Source of the DNA: an uncultured Spirochaetales bacterium
GTDB taxonomy: Bacteria > UBP6 > UBA1177
Length of the DNA: 64,000 bases
NCBI GenBank assembly: GCA_902774115.1
Contig: CACYHH010000001.1
Location: 62,001-126,000, forward strand
Direction of reading: 5' to 3'
The stretch's first letter is position 1. Each line of letters starts with the position of its first letter. Below, piece by piece: positions 43,106-51,754 of this stretch. The position numbers were made by a program, and so were the translations under genes. Under the pieces are notes generated by a model. The model saw nothing but the letters and a program-made list of their open reading frames with translations. It had not been told where the DNA came from and did no database searches.

Positions 43106-43912
43106 TCAATTTAAATTCTTTAAGCATTCCTGTATCTTATCAAATGCGGCTGATGCTTTTATTCCCAGCCAGTTGTCTTTGCCGCTGTTTTCAACCGATT
43201 TCATAAATTCCCTGTCAGAAAAAATTTTTTCTATTCGGCGTCTTACATCATTCATGTCGTTTTCGAACATTTCAGGATTATCCAGAATAAATGTGTGTAA
43301 ACATTGAAGTAGCCTGTTATGCTCTACATAATCTGACAAATAGCAGAGATCAAACAAGTCCTTGACTCTTCCTGAAAATGTTCCGAATTTCACGAGAGCC
43401 CGTAGTTTTTCTGTAAATATCTGTTCTTTTGAATTCATCAGCAAAGTTACCCCTTCATTATCGTGACATACATCAAAACAGTACTCATCCTGCTTGATTT
43501 GTAGATTCTTGTGAACCCCTAAATCCATTTTACTTTTGAAAGAGTTGCCGTTGTTATCTTTGATTAGCACCCAAATGCGTTTGCCACGGTACTCTTGTTG
43601 TGATAATTCTTCTATATCTCCTGAAATTTGGAAGGTTATTCCTTCGATGCAGTTCAGCTTGCTGATAAAATTTCTTATCGCTTCTTTATCTATCGGATAT
43701 TTTATAAAATCGAAGTCTATGTCTCTCGTAGCACGCCTTACATTCCCTGTAATACTTCGCATAACTATGCCGCCTTTTATAGTGACATTGTTATTCATTG
43801 TGCTTTCTGAAATTGCCTTTAGTACAATGTCCTGACAGACTCTCGCTTCCGCCAGTAATTCGCTGTATCCTTCCTCTACATAGAGAGACGCTGCTTTTTC
43901 AAGATTTATCAT
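43106..43912 (-). CDS. abiEii: AbiEii-type nucleotidyltransferase toxin
   Basis: A 268-residue toxin of the AbiE type IV toxin-antitoxin family. Nucleotidyltransferase motifs are visible: K46-G47-G48 (IKGGIVMR), G56 and R60, and the catalytic pair D64/D66 (RDIDFDF). AbiEii toxins are GTP-dependent nucleotidyltransferases that halt growth on phage attack. Its ATG overlaps the AbiEi stop by 1 nt (TAATG). Orientation antitoxin-toxin and tight coupling are typical. Confidence 0.9.
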   Translation of the reverse strand: MINLEKAASLYVEEGYSELLAEARVCQDIVLKAISESTMNNNVTIKGGIVMRSITGNVRRATRDIDFDFIKYPIDKEAIRNFISKLNCIEGITFQISGDIEELSQQEYRGKRIWVLIKDNNGNSFKSKMDLGVHKNLQIKQDEYCFDVCHDNEGVTLLMNSKEQIFTEKLRALVKFGTFSGRVKDLFDLCYLSDYVEHNRLLQCLHTFILDNPEMFENDMNDVRRRIEKIFSDREFMKSVENSGKDNWLGIKASAAFDKIQECLKNLN

Positions 43913-44454
43913 TAATACACCTCGGTTCTTAACGTCTTGATTATTTTATCTTTTTTCGGCATGACTTCTGCATAATCCCGTATTTTTTCCGTGTTTAATT
44001 GCGGGAGGATTCTCCGGTAATTTCCAACAATTTCTTTGTAATAATTAAACGACAGTTTGCTCTTGTATCGCATCAGTTCGATAAGCATTCTTTCACGATC
44101 AAAAATAGGAAGCGTATAACCTTTGTAGTCAATTGTCACGGCACCGATTTTCAACAGTTTTTCGGGTATAAATATTTGTTTTACGCGCGGATCCGTTATC
44201 GGGGCAGCTTCTCTCTTTGTTGCCAGAGTGCATAAATCCGGCACTTCATCCGTTAAGTCATATAAATAAAATGCCGAATCCATTGTTATGATTGTCTTGG
44301 GATACTTGAAAGATAGTAATGCCAATTCCGGTACATATTCATTTTCTGAGTAGATTCCTTTATCTATTCGGAAAAGTTTTCCTTCTTTTACTGTCTGACC
44401 GATGAAGTAATCTGAGCCATATTCTCTTAAACATTCGGCTCTTGTTTTTATCAT
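43912..44454 (-). CDS. abiEi: AbiEi-type antitoxin, transcriptional regulator
   Basis: A 180-residue antitoxin. The N-terminal winged HTH-like part (about 1-45, KEGKLFRIDKGIYSE) and C-terminal AbiEi domain (LALLSFKYPKTIITMDSAFYLYDLT in segments, GYTLPIFDRERMLIEL) match the family. AbiEi normally binds inverted repeats upstream and represses the operon. Such a repeat is present 23 bp from the ATG, overlapping a strong promoter. It neutralises AbiEii without stable binding (type IV). Confidence 0.88.
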   Translation of the reverse strand: MIKTRAECLREYGSDYFIGQTVKEGKLFRIDKGIYSENEYVPELALLSFKYPKTIITMDSAFYLYDLTDEVPDLCTLATKREAAPITDPRVKQIFIPEKLLKIGAVTIDYKGYTLPIFDRERMLIELMRYKSKLSFNYYKEIVGNYRRILPQLNTEKIRDYAEVMPKKDKIIKTLRTEVY

Positions 44455-44476
44455 ATTATTACCTCGTTTTTATATG

Positions 44477-44509
44477 AACCTATACATTTTATCGTATTTT
44501 GCATAGGTT
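44477..44509. promoter_or_regulatory. AbiE operator: 9-bp inverted repeat
   Basis: AACCTATAC at 44,477-44,485 and its near-complement GCATAGGTT at 44,501-44,509 (8 of 9 pairs) flank a 15-bp core. The pair spans the -10 hexamer and spacer of the abiE promoter, which fits an AbiEi autorepression site. Confidence 0.6.
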
Positions 44510-44515
44510 TGTCAA
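44486..44515 (-). promoter_or_regulatory. Sigma-70 promoter of the abiE operon
   Basis: On the minus strand a perfect TTGACA (44,510-44,515) and TAAAAT (44,486-44,491) are 18 bp apart, among the strongest promoters in the window. Both hexamers are touched by the inverted repeat, so repression by AbiEi would be steric. Confidence 0.7.
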
Positions 44516-44519
44516 ACTT

Positions 44520-45704
44520 TTAATGTAATTTATCCAAGCCTACTACAAGGCACGCATTCGCGCCGCCGAAAGCGAACGAGTTCGAAAGACAAATTTTTGT
44601 TTGATATAAGTTGTTGTTTTCATTAACGAAATTGAGTTTTGGCATTTCGTCGTCGAAAACTCCGTCCCAGATCTGCGGGGGAAGGGCATTGTTTGTGACC
44701 GCAGCAAAGCAGATCGCGAGTTCAAGTGCGCCCGCAGCTCCCAAAGTGTGGCCGGTAATCGGTTTTGTGGTGGAGCAGTGGACTTTGTAAGCTCCGAAAA
44801 CGGCGTCAACTGCCTTTGCTTCCATAGAATCGTTGAACTTTGTTCCGGTGCCGTGAAGGTTGACGTAATCGACTTCTTCCGGCTTTATATTTGCGCTTGA
44901 AAGTGCTTTTTCCATCGCTTTTTTTGCTCCAACGCCGCTCGGATCGGGGGAAGTCATGTGGTGTGCGTCGCAGGATTCGCCGTAACCGAGAAGGCAGATT
45001 TCCGGCACTGATTTGTCAAGCGGTTCTTTCGAAAGGACAAAGAATGCCGCACCGTCGCCTAAAGTTATTCCGCTTCTATTTTTGCTGAAAGGGTTCGTGA
45101 TGCTGCCTGATATCGCTTCCAAAGAGGCAAAACCGTCCAAAGTTGTGTCTGATGCTATGTCGATCCCGCCGGCGACAGCCGCGTCGCACGATCCCGATCT
45201 TATGAGTTCTGCCGCTTTTATTATCGCTCCTGCGCTTGAGGAGCACGCTGTCGAAAAGGTGCATGCAGGGCCGGTCAAACCGTATTTTTCGGCGATGAAT
45301 GTCGAAACGTAGTCAGCACCCTGCATCTCGATCGAATAATCTTCAGGAAAAGTGCCGTTTTCAAAGTATTTCCTGTGTCCCGCGATTGAAAGTTCAGTTC
45401 CGTTGTCACACGATCCGACACAAACCGCGATCCTTTTTTCTCCGTATTTTTCCTTTGCTTTTTCGATGATATTTTCGATTTGTCTGAGCGCAGCTTCTTC
45501 GATCCTGATTATTTTCATATCGAATCTGCCGGTAGACGGCGCGAGCGTTTTTTCATCGATTCTTGCCGCGAAAAATGTGCTTCCGGAGAATGTTTCATAG
45601 CGTTTTATCCCGCTCTGGTCGCCGTTTAGAAGTGATTTCCAGAGTTCTTCGGCGTTTTTTCCGGCTGCCGAAAAAACAGCCGGTCTGGACAAGTATATTT
45701 TCAT
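44520..45704 (-). CDS. Beta-ketoacyl-ACP synthase, APE-type (ApeO/ApeR-like)
   Basis: A 394-residue ketosynthase that condenses acyl-ACP chains. Cys154 (STACSSS), His284 (NLHGTGT) and His319 (ITGHTLGAAG) form the catalytic triad; the FGGANA motif is at the C-terminus. It is the last gene of a minus-strand operon in the order of aryl-polyene clusters. In those, several ketosynthases, a ketoreductase and further dehydratases follow, but here the AbiE genes follow instead. The start overlaps the exporter stop by 4 nt. Confidence 0.92.
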   Translation of the reverse strand: MKIYLSRPAVFSAAGKNAEELWKSLLNGDQSGIKRYETFSGSTFFAARIDEKTLAPSTGRFDMKIIRIEEAALRQIENIIEKAKEKYGEKRIAVCVGSCDNGTELSIAGHRKYFENGTFPEDYSIEMQGADYVSTFIAEKYGLTGPACTFSTACSSSAGAIIKAAELIRSGSCDAAVAGGIDIASDTTLDGFASLEAISGSITNPFSKNRSGITLGDGAAFFVLSKEPLDKSVPEICLLGYGESCDAHHMTSPDPSGVGAKKAMEKALSSANIKPEEVDYVNLHGTGTKFNDSMEAKAVDAVFGAYKVHCSTTKPITGHTLGAAGALELAICFAAVTNNALPPQIWDGVFDDEMPKLNFVNENNNLYQTKICLSNSFAFGGANACLVVGLDKLH

Positions 45705-48064
45705 TTTTTATCTCCCGAAGTGTAGAAAAGTGCGGCTAAGTAAGCGGCGCAGAGCCCTGTAAATATTGAGAAACCTATCAAGTGAACCGGCTGGAAGGAA
45801 CTCAGTGCGAGCGCGCCGAATGAAACTATTGTTGTGAAAAACGAAAGGAAAATGGCGAAAGGTTCGAGCCTTTTTTCAACAGGGTCTTTGGTCTTTTCGT
45901 TTTCCTGAGTGTAAATTATGTAGTCGAGCCCGAGTCCGAAAACCAGAATTATGCCGGTGACCGAGAAAAATTCGGGTCTGGTGTTCGTCGCGGCGAAAAC
46001 AGCCGATGTCGCAAGAATGACGATGAAGGGGATCGAGATGATTTTGAGCGACTGCCGCGTGTTGTAGAAGAATCTGAGGACGATGAACATGAGTATATAT
46101 GCGGCTAAGAAGAATTCGAGGACGATGGTCGTCACTTTGTCGAGGTCTGAATTTATGTCTTCGACTTTGTGGACGAAATAGACACCTTCGTTTCCTTCCG
46201 TAAAAGTCCTGAAAACTTCGGTTTTAGCCATAAAGTTGGGGATAACTATTGAATAATATTTGTCTTTAACTTTTCCGAGCCAGTAAGATGAAAGAGCTTC
46301 TTTAATTGAAGAAGGGAAGTCGTCTGAGGTGACTGAAAGGAGCGTTTTTTCTGCCTCTCTGAATGTGTTTTTGAAATTTTCGGCTTCGTTTCCGTCAAAT
46401 TCCAGCGTTTCAAACTGTTTTTCGGTAAAAGGAAGGAGCTTTTCGACTGCCGCGCGCGATTTTTTCTGCTTTTCAACTGACGGGATGAATACGGATGTTG
46501 ACATCACGCCGTCGCTGTTTTTATCAATGGTTTTAAGTCTTTCGCGCAGATCTTCTTCTTTTCTGAGGACTTCGTTTTCGTCACTGCCGCTTACGATGAA
46601 CCAGCTGACCGGAGCATAAGATATGACGGAGTAAGCCTCTTTTTCGTTTTCAAGAAGCTCGCCCTCTTCTTTGTAGAGTTTTTTGAGGTCGTTCTCTATC
46701 CCGAAATTCTCTCTAAAAGCGAAAAGCAGGATGAGGGAAAGTGCAACCATTGCGCATATTGCCGCCTTTCCATTGATCTTTTTGGCAAGTGCGAAGCCTT
46801 TTTCAAAAAGTCCGACTCCTCTGACGACTCTGTTTTCAGGAAGCGGAACATACGGGAATACCGCGGTCGTCGTGAGAAATGAGCTTACGAGCCCTGTCAC
46901 CGAGAAAAGCGACATCTGCTTGAGAAGGTTGAACGGCGCGAAAATGAGGGCTAAAAAGCAGACTGATGACGAGATTATCGCCATCGTAAGTCCCGGCAGG
47001 AGCTTTGATCTGATCTCTCCGCCCGATTTAAGATTTGTGTTTCCTGAAGCGTGGACGAAGTAGTGAAGGCTGTAGTCGATTGACGAACCTATCAGCGAAG
47101 TTCCGAAAACAAGCGTGACCAAGTGTACTTTCCCGAAGACTGCGAAAGTAAGTGCCGCAGCCGAAAAAAGCGAAAAGAATATCGAAATCAGCGAGAGTAT
47201 TATCGGAGTTGCCGAACGGAAGACCAGAGTCAGCATCAGAATTACGATAATCATTGAAATTATTGAGATTATTTTGATCTCTTCGGAAGCTGAATTTGAG
47301 CTTTTGTGGCTGTGGAAAGTGCCGCCGGAAACTACGCAGCGCGTCCCTGTTTCGGCCTTTATTCTGCCGCATATATCGTAAATTTCGGTTATTCCGTTGT
47401 CCATTGAAGCAAGAGCCGCTCCTTTTGGTGAAAGTTCCGTTTTTATCATGACATACCAGAGTCCGTTCTTTTCTGCCGCAAGAACGCCGTCCTTCGGCCT
47501 TAAAGCGGTGCCTGAATGTTCTAAAACTTCCAAATATTTCTGCAGGTTATGTTCCGCAAGCATGAAGGGGTCGCTGTCTATGTTGTCGAGCGGAAGCATC
47601 GTGAAGGGGCTGTATATTCTGGAGACCGCTTCCTGCGCAAAGTCTTCTGCGCCTCCGTTTTCTATCGCCTTTATCGTCTCGTCATCAAGCAGATCAAAGC
47701 GGTATTTGTAGAAAAAATCACCTATCTCTTTTATGTCAACGGTGTCTGTGTTGAGCATGACCGAAACGAAGCAGGGGCTTCCGTTCAGTTTTTCGTATAT
47801 CCTTTCGGCTCCAGCTTTCGCCTTTTCGAAATCTTTGTCGGCGCTGAGGACAATAGCTACTTTGCTGAGTTTCTGCATCAGCGTTTCATTCGCTTTTTTC
47901 AGCGATTCCTCTTCGAATGGTTTCGGCATCATGTTGAAAAGATCGGAATCCAGAGAGAATTTCCCGTTTTCGTAAGAGTAAGAAATTACTAATAAAACCG
48001 CGATTCCGATGTGGAAGATGAGCCAGGAGAGGAGGAATTTACGGTTAGTCTTTTTTGAATTCAT
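45701..48064 (-). CDS. MMPL/RND-family exporter (ApeM-like)
   Basis: A 787-residue RND-type transporter: membrane segment 1 (about 14-30), a large periplasmic domain, a block of five to six segments (about 260-410, with GSSIDYSLHYF), a second periplasmic domain, and another membrane block (about 640-785, with GLGLDYIIYTQE). The paired Asp-Tyr motifs are the proton-relay sites of this family. In APE clusters it exports the lipid-like product. Start overlaps the LolA-like gene end by 20 nt. Confidence 0.9.
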   Translation of the reverse strand: MNSKKTNRKFLLSWLIFHIGIAVLLVISYSYENGKFSLDSDLFNMMPKPFEEESLKKANETLMQKLSKVAIVLSADKDFEKAKAGAERIYEKLNGSPCFVSVMLNTDTVDIKEIGDFFYKYRFDLLDDETIKAIENGGAEDFAQEAVSRIYSPFTMLPLDNIDSDPFMLAEHNLQKYLEVLEHSGTALRPKDGVLAAEKNGLWYVMIKTELSPKGAALASMDNGITEIYDICGRIKAETGTRCVVSGGTFHSHKSSNSASEEIKIISIISMIIVILMLTLVFRSATPIILSLISIFFSLFSAAALTFAVFGKVHLVTLVFGTSLIGSSIDYSLHYFVHASGNTNLKSGGEIRSKLLPGLTMAIISSSVCFLALIFAPFNLLKQMSLFSVTGLVSSFLTTTAVFPYVPLPENRVVRGVGLFEKGFALAKKINGKAAICAMVALSLILLFAFRENFGIENDLKKLYKEEGELLENEKEAYSVISYAPVSWFIVSGSDENEVLRKEEDLRERLKTIDKNSDGVMSTSVFIPSVEKQKKSRAAVEKLLPFTEKQFETLEFDGNEAENFKNTFREAEKTLLSVTSDDFPSSIKEALSSYWLGKVKDKYYSIVIPNFMAKTEVFRTFTEGNEGVYFVHKVEDINSDLDKVTTIVLEFFLAAYILMFIVLRFFYNTRQSLKIISIPFIVILATSAVFAATNTRPEFFSVTGIILVFGLGLDYIIYTQENEKTKDPVEKRLEPFAIFLSFFTTIVSFGALALSSFQPVHLIGFSIFTGLCAAYLAALFYTSGDKK

Positions 48065-48680
48065 CCAATTCCTCTTGCGTAAGTTTTTCGGGGTGTTTCT
48101 GGTGTTCGAAAATGTAGCTCATGCTGCCGCCGTCGGCAAAGTATATCTCAGCCATGAATATCGAGACCGAGCCTTTGACGAAAGTTCCTTTCATATTCAT
48201 CGAACTGATCGCGTAGGAGATTGTCTTGTCTTTCGGAACGAGCAGGGCTTCCCATTTTTCAGCTCCGTTCGCCTTGAAACTGACTTTGAAATTCTTGTTT
48301 ATTTCCGCTGAGTTACCTGCGAAAAGGGAAGAGACGATGTCGTTGACTTTAAGAAAAGTATCGCTGTTGAGCATACTTTTCACAGTCTTTTTCCCCTTCG
48401 CGTCAGTCGTTATCATGTAGGCGTCGATGATCGCAACTTTCGACGGCACCGGCTTCAGCGTTTTCCAGACGACCCCGTCACGAGTGAGGATGAAAGTCCC
48501 CGAAGATTTCAGGCTTTTTTTGAGGGCCGTCGTCTTTATCTGGGTAAATTCGCCCGTTGTGTTCTTGTATGCCGCGAGGTGTTTGCAGACCGTCTCGAAT
48601 GTGAGCTCTTCTGCCGGGAAGAGAGGGTAAACAACGAAGATTACTGCTAAAAAAGTCAATATTTTTGCATATTTTCTCAT
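48045..48680 (-). CDS. LolA-like outer-membrane lipoprotein carrier (ApeL-like)
   Basis: A 211-residue secreted protein (signal 1-22, ending PLFPAE) with the incomplete barrel pattern of LolA: FTQIKTTALKKSLKSSGTFIL in parts, GVVWKTLKPVPSKVAII, and later AEIYFADGGSMSYIF. It would ferry a hydrophobic molecule across the periplasm, paired with the MMPL exporter. Start ATG at 48,680 has GGAGGT 7 nt upstream. It is the first gene after the defence-island insertion and thus now lies behind a foreign upstream region. Confidence 0.88.
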   Translation of the reverse strand: MRKYAKILTFLAVIFVVYPLFPAEELTFETVCKHLAAYKNTTGEFTQIKTTALKKSLKSSGTFILTRDGVVWKTLKPVPSKVAIIDAYMITTDAKGKKTVKSMLNSDTFLKVNDIVSSLFAGNSAEINKNFKVSFKANGAEKWEALLVPKDKTISYAISSMNMKGTFVKGSVSIFMAEIYFADGGSMSYIFEHQKHPEKLTQEELDEFKKD

Positions 48681-48810
48681 AAAAACCTCCAAAATCTGCC
48701 TTTTGGGATACCGGAACACTCTTTAAAAAAACCGTGGAAATATATAGAACCTCGCATATTTTGCAAAATTTCCTGCTGCAGCGGCGGAATGAGCAGGAGG
48801 CATCGGGTTT

Positions 48811-49171
48811 TTATGATTTAGCGTCGTATTCCCTGCTTTTTTCTTCAAGCAGATTAAAATCGCAGCAGAATTTCGCGATTTTGCCGGTTGTTTTCCGTAT
48901 AGATGCCGTTAAGTGCTTTTTCAGACTTTTCGCAGTTTTCAAAAATTAGAAAACGGTCGATATCGACATTTTTCCATGATTTGTGTTTTTCCTTAGCGGA
49001 AGAAAGCGGAATCACATATTCATTTCCTTTGTCTTCAACAAGAATTCCAAGATAAGGTTTTGTTTCATAACCGACAGGCTGCCAGTATACTTCCTTGCAG
49101 AAATCGTGAAGATATTTCAAATATTTCTGATCTATAGAAATGAATTTCAGATTATTTTTCAGAGAGAACAC
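48811..49171 (-). pseudogene. Type III toxin (ToxN/AbiQ family), frameshifted
   Basis: The gene starts at GTG (49,169-49,171) with GAGG 6 nt upstream. Its first 77 codons match ToxN/AbiQ endoribonucleases: FISIDQKYLKYL, KPYLGILVEDKGNEY, IPLSSAKEKHKSWKN. That frame ends at 48,854. From about 48,945 a shifted frame carries the conserved C-terminus: FLKTAKSLKKHL, then KIAKFCCDFNLLEEKSREYD, ending at 48,811. About 45-50 middle residues expected in the family are missing. So the toxin is inactivated by a deletion and frameshift. The family match is by recognition of the motif order; a homology search is needed to confirm it. Confidence 0.75.
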
Positions 49172-49181
49172 AGTTTTCCTC

Positions 49182-49210
49182 AAAAAAAAATAGGCTGCCC
49201 GAAAGCAGCC
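49182..49210 (-). terminator. Rho-independent terminator ahead of the type III toxin
   Basis: GGCTGC (49,205-49,210 as the complement) pairs with GCAGCC around a 6-nt loop, followed on the minus strand by TATTTTTTTTTT (U-tract, 49,182-49,192). It lies between the putative antitoxin RNA and the GTG start, where type III loci keep a leaky terminator that sets the RNA:toxin ratio. Confidence 0.8.
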
Positions 49211-49264
49211 CTCGTTAATCTTCATCTCTTTGCGGAAATCCGCAGGTTAATGGAGACCTTCCGA
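49205..49264 (-). ncRNA. Putative type III antitoxin RNA remnant
   Basis: From the predicted start (about 49,264) to the terminator, the transcript would be about 60 nt. It has two hairpins: TGCGG/CCGCA at 49,231-49,244 and the terminator stem. Each is preceded by ATTAAC (complement of GTTAAT at 49,246-49,251 and 49,214-49,219), 32 nt apart. This resembles one repeat unit and part of another of a type III antitoxin array, shorter than described examples. Sequence similarity between units is limited to the ATTAAC-hairpin plan. Confidence 0.45.
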
Positions 49265-49270
49265 CCAAGA

Positions 49271-49298
49271 AGTATAGAGATGAAAATAAAAATGTCAA
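49271..49298 (-). promoter_or_regulatory. Sigma-70 promoter of the type III locus
   Basis: Minus strand TTGACA (49,293-49,298) and TATACT (49,271-49,276), 16 bp apart. It would drive the short hairpin RNA and, past the terminator, the toxin relic. It is intact even though the toxin is broken. Confidence 0.6.
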
Positions 49299-49338
49299 GA
49301 TAAAATGAAAAATTTTTCTAATTTATTTTTTATTTTTC

Positions 49339-49692
49339 TTAAATGTGTTTGCTTGGGTGGCTTTGTATTTCGCTTCCTTTATGTTGGATATGCGGAGGTT
49401 TTAAGATATGCCGTTTAATGATTTTCGAGCTTCTTTGAGATAAATCTGCCAATTCCTGAGTCGTGATATCCGGATTTTTAGTAATCAGTTCCTCGGTCCA
49501 TCTGTCGAGATCTTCATCGTGAGGGAGATCAACATAATATTTATCCCAACTCTTTCCTGTAGACCGCTCATTTAAAATCGCCAGATTGGAACGAGGGATT
49601 ATGTACATCTGGCAAATCTTGTTGCTGATGGAAACATACTGAGTTCCTTTCGGATCTCCGTCAATCAGATACGTTGTTATTGTCTTGCCCAT
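49339..49692 (-). CDS. Chimeric ORF: GIY-YIG protein start fused to HTH tail
   Basis: A 117-residue open frame. Residues 1-43 match the N-terminus of a small family of GIY-YIG nuclease-type island proteins (TYLIDGDPKGTQYVSISNK, MYIIPRSNL). Residues 60-105 match the C-terminal winged HTH of AAA_4/AlbA_2-type proteins (WTEELITKNPDITTQELADL, IIKRHIL). The nuclease domain and ATPase body are both missing. It looks like a deletion fusion of two island genes. Whether it is expressed is unknown; no convincing ribosome site was found. Confidence 0.5.
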   Translation of the reverse strand: MGKTITTYLIDGDPKGTQYVSISNKICQMYIIPRSNLAILNERSTGKSWDKYYVDLPHDEDLDRWTEELITKNPDITTQELADLSQRSSKIIKRHILKPPHIQHKGSEIQSHPSKHI

Positions 49693-49713
49693 GATTACAC
49701 CATATTTTCCACA

Positions 49714-51714
49714 TTATTTTTTAATGTTTTTTTCTTTTCTCAAATTCTCCAATCCGACAACAAAAACTCTGTTTGCTAACCACAAGTCATCTTCTATCTT
49801 CAACAACAAAATGGCAAGCAAACGAAGAAACGTGAGGTATGCGATAGAGTGTTCATTTTCATCGTTTACGGGAGATGTACTTCCGTGGGAATAGTGATTT
49901 CTGTAAGCCGGACCATTAGTGAAAGTTCTATTATCAAGATAATAACTAAAATAATCACGTTCAGGTTTGCTCAACAAGTAATCATCTTTAACTAACCATC
50001 CCTTTTCAAACATTTCATCAAGAATTTTTCGTTCTGTTTCATTATAGTGCCAATAAGAGCATACGCCGTATTCCCATAAAGATTTCAAAACATTTATGGC
50101 AGAGGGATTAACAATATAAAGATGCCCATCGGGATTAACATCAATGAACCCGTGTTTTATAAGAAAATCCAAGTGAGGTTTCTGAAAATCTTCATAATTT
50201 GAATAAAGAACATTATTTTCTTTTTCAAGTAATTCTACCAAAGAACTGTAGTTTTTGTCTTCAAATGGCTTAACATAGTATAGCAACGAATTGAAGGAAC
50301 CAAACAAGTCCCGAAGTACAGTTAAAATCTCATTATTGTTTTCCGCGATTTCATAATATTTAGAAGACAGTAAACTTTTTACATCTTCGATTTTTAATGG
50401 TTTTGAGAACCTTATCAAATCAGTATCGATTTCATCTGTTTCAATAAATATATTGTATTGTTTAGCAATGGAATCTAATTCCGGACATAATACGCGACAT
50501 TTGTTTAATGAAAAATCATTTATATTCGGGAAGTTTATCGGTAGGCTCGGATAACAGTATGCTTCTTTAAGATAGTGCTCATAAAACTGTTTCAGTTCTA
50601 ATTCAAAAGAACTGTCAATCTTTTTTAGAACTTCCTCGTAAGCGCATAACTGATGTATAGCCAAGTTATTTCTATTCATGAAATCTGTGTATGATGGATA
50701 AGAATGCTGTCCTTTATCTATCAAGAAAAGTTCTATAGGATTCGTTTCGGTTATCTTGTTAATCAAATCTAGCAGGAAGTGTTCATTCAGCCATCCGAAA
50801 AGTGAAATACAATTACCGACACGGTTTCTATTATCACAATTTCTAACATAGGGAATGCTATAGGTGTAAATTAGGTTTCCGTCTTTATCAAATTTAAAAT
50901 CTGCGGGTTTAATTTCTTCTTTATCTATAAATTGTACACCCTCAAGCCAATGGGTTGTTGCTGCTTTCGGATTGTTCACTAATTCATCGTTGAGTTTTTT
51001 TGCTAATCTCTCTGCAAGAAGTCTTGTTTTAGGCGAAAGCACTATCTCTTTCTTGTCATCTTTGATTTGGATAATCAATCGCACATAATTCAAATTTGGT
51101 TCTTCGCTTTGCAAGTAATTTATGAGTATTTGCTCTTTATCATCTAAAGTAAGGTTTGATGGAAGAAATAATTCTTTTTTCTCATTCATTTCCTGTTTAA
51201 CTTCATACTTATCAAGAATGATATGAGCACTGCTTGCGTCGCTTAGAAGTATTTCACGAATAACATTCTTAAACTTTTCTACTATTCCTTTGCACTCTAA
51301 AATATCGCGAACACAACCAATATTTTCTTTCAATATTTCATGCAAAATTTCTGGTTCAATCAATTTATGTAAACTATAGCTATCTATTATTTCCCAAAAA
51401 GTTTTTTTGTATGGCCAGTCTAATAGTTCGAATTCACTCTTTATCATTTTAGGATTAAGACTGTTAAAGAACTTGGTTATTATATTGCTATATCCGCTCA
51501 CAGAGTCTTTTCGCGCATTATATTCTTTATCTGTCCATTCCTTCAATCTGCAACCATCTTCAATCATCCGTTTGATATGCCAAAGTTCAATAATTCCTGA
51601 CAAATCTGAAGGAATATCACCTTCAACCACTTGATGAATTCGCCTTTCTGCCATTTCCAAATAATGTGCCAAAGATAAATCATGTTTTGAAAAATAACAA
51701 ACCTTATCCAACAT
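49714..51714 (-). CDS. Restriction-island protein of unknown function, HEPN-like C-terminus
   Basis: A 666-residue protein immediately after the specificity gene (gap 40 nt), so likely expressed with it. The N-terminal 350 residues are helical and not recognised. The C-terminal part (about 590-650) contains R605-N606-H607-Y608-S609-H610-G611, the RxxxxH pattern of HEPN ribonucleases, next to helices EHSIAYLTFLRLLAILLLKI. In defence systems such domains often cut RNA when activated. It has no known domain in its middle section that I can name. Function is unproven; the association with the modification genes is seen directly. Confidence 0.65.
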   Translation of the reverse strand: MLDKVCYFSKHDLSLAHYLEMAERRIHQVVEGDIPSDLSGIIELWHIKRMIEDGCRLKEWTDKEYNARKDSVSGYSNIITKFFNSLNPKMIKSEFELLDWPYKKTFWEIIDSYSLHKLIEPEILHEILKENIGCVRDILECKGIVEKFKNVIREILLSDASSAHIILDKYEVKQEMNEKKELFLPSNLTLDDKEQILINYLQSEEPNLNYVRLIIQIKDDKKEIVLSPKTRLLAERLAKKLNDELVNNPKAATTHWLEGVQFIDKEEIKPADFKFDKDGNLIYTYSIPYVRNCDNRNRVGNCISLFGWLNEHFLLDLINKITETNPIELFLIDKGQHSYPSYTDFMNRNNLAIHQLCAYEEVLKKIDSSFELELKQFYEHYLKEAYCYPSLPINFPNINDFSLNKCRVLCPELDSIAKQYNIFIETDEIDTDLIRFSKPLKIEDVKSLLSSKYYEIAENNNEILTVLRDLFGSFNSLLYYVKPFEDKNYSSLVELLEKENNVLYSNYEDFQKPHLDFLIKHGFIDVNPDGHLYIVNPSAINVLKSLWEYGVCSYWHYNETERKILDEMFEKGWLVKDDYLLSKPERDYFSYYLDNRTFTNGPAYRNHYSHGSTSPVNDENEHSIAYLTFLRLLAILLLKIEDDLWLANRVFVVGLENLRKEKNIKK

Positions 51715-51754
51715 TGATTTATCTATACTCCATAATGCTTTTCAAGCCTTTCCT

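Noticed and set aside
49172-49225. ATG start for the type III toxin inside the terminator
   Set aside because: That ATG lies within the antitoxin RNA/terminator; the GTG with GAGG fits the family start better.
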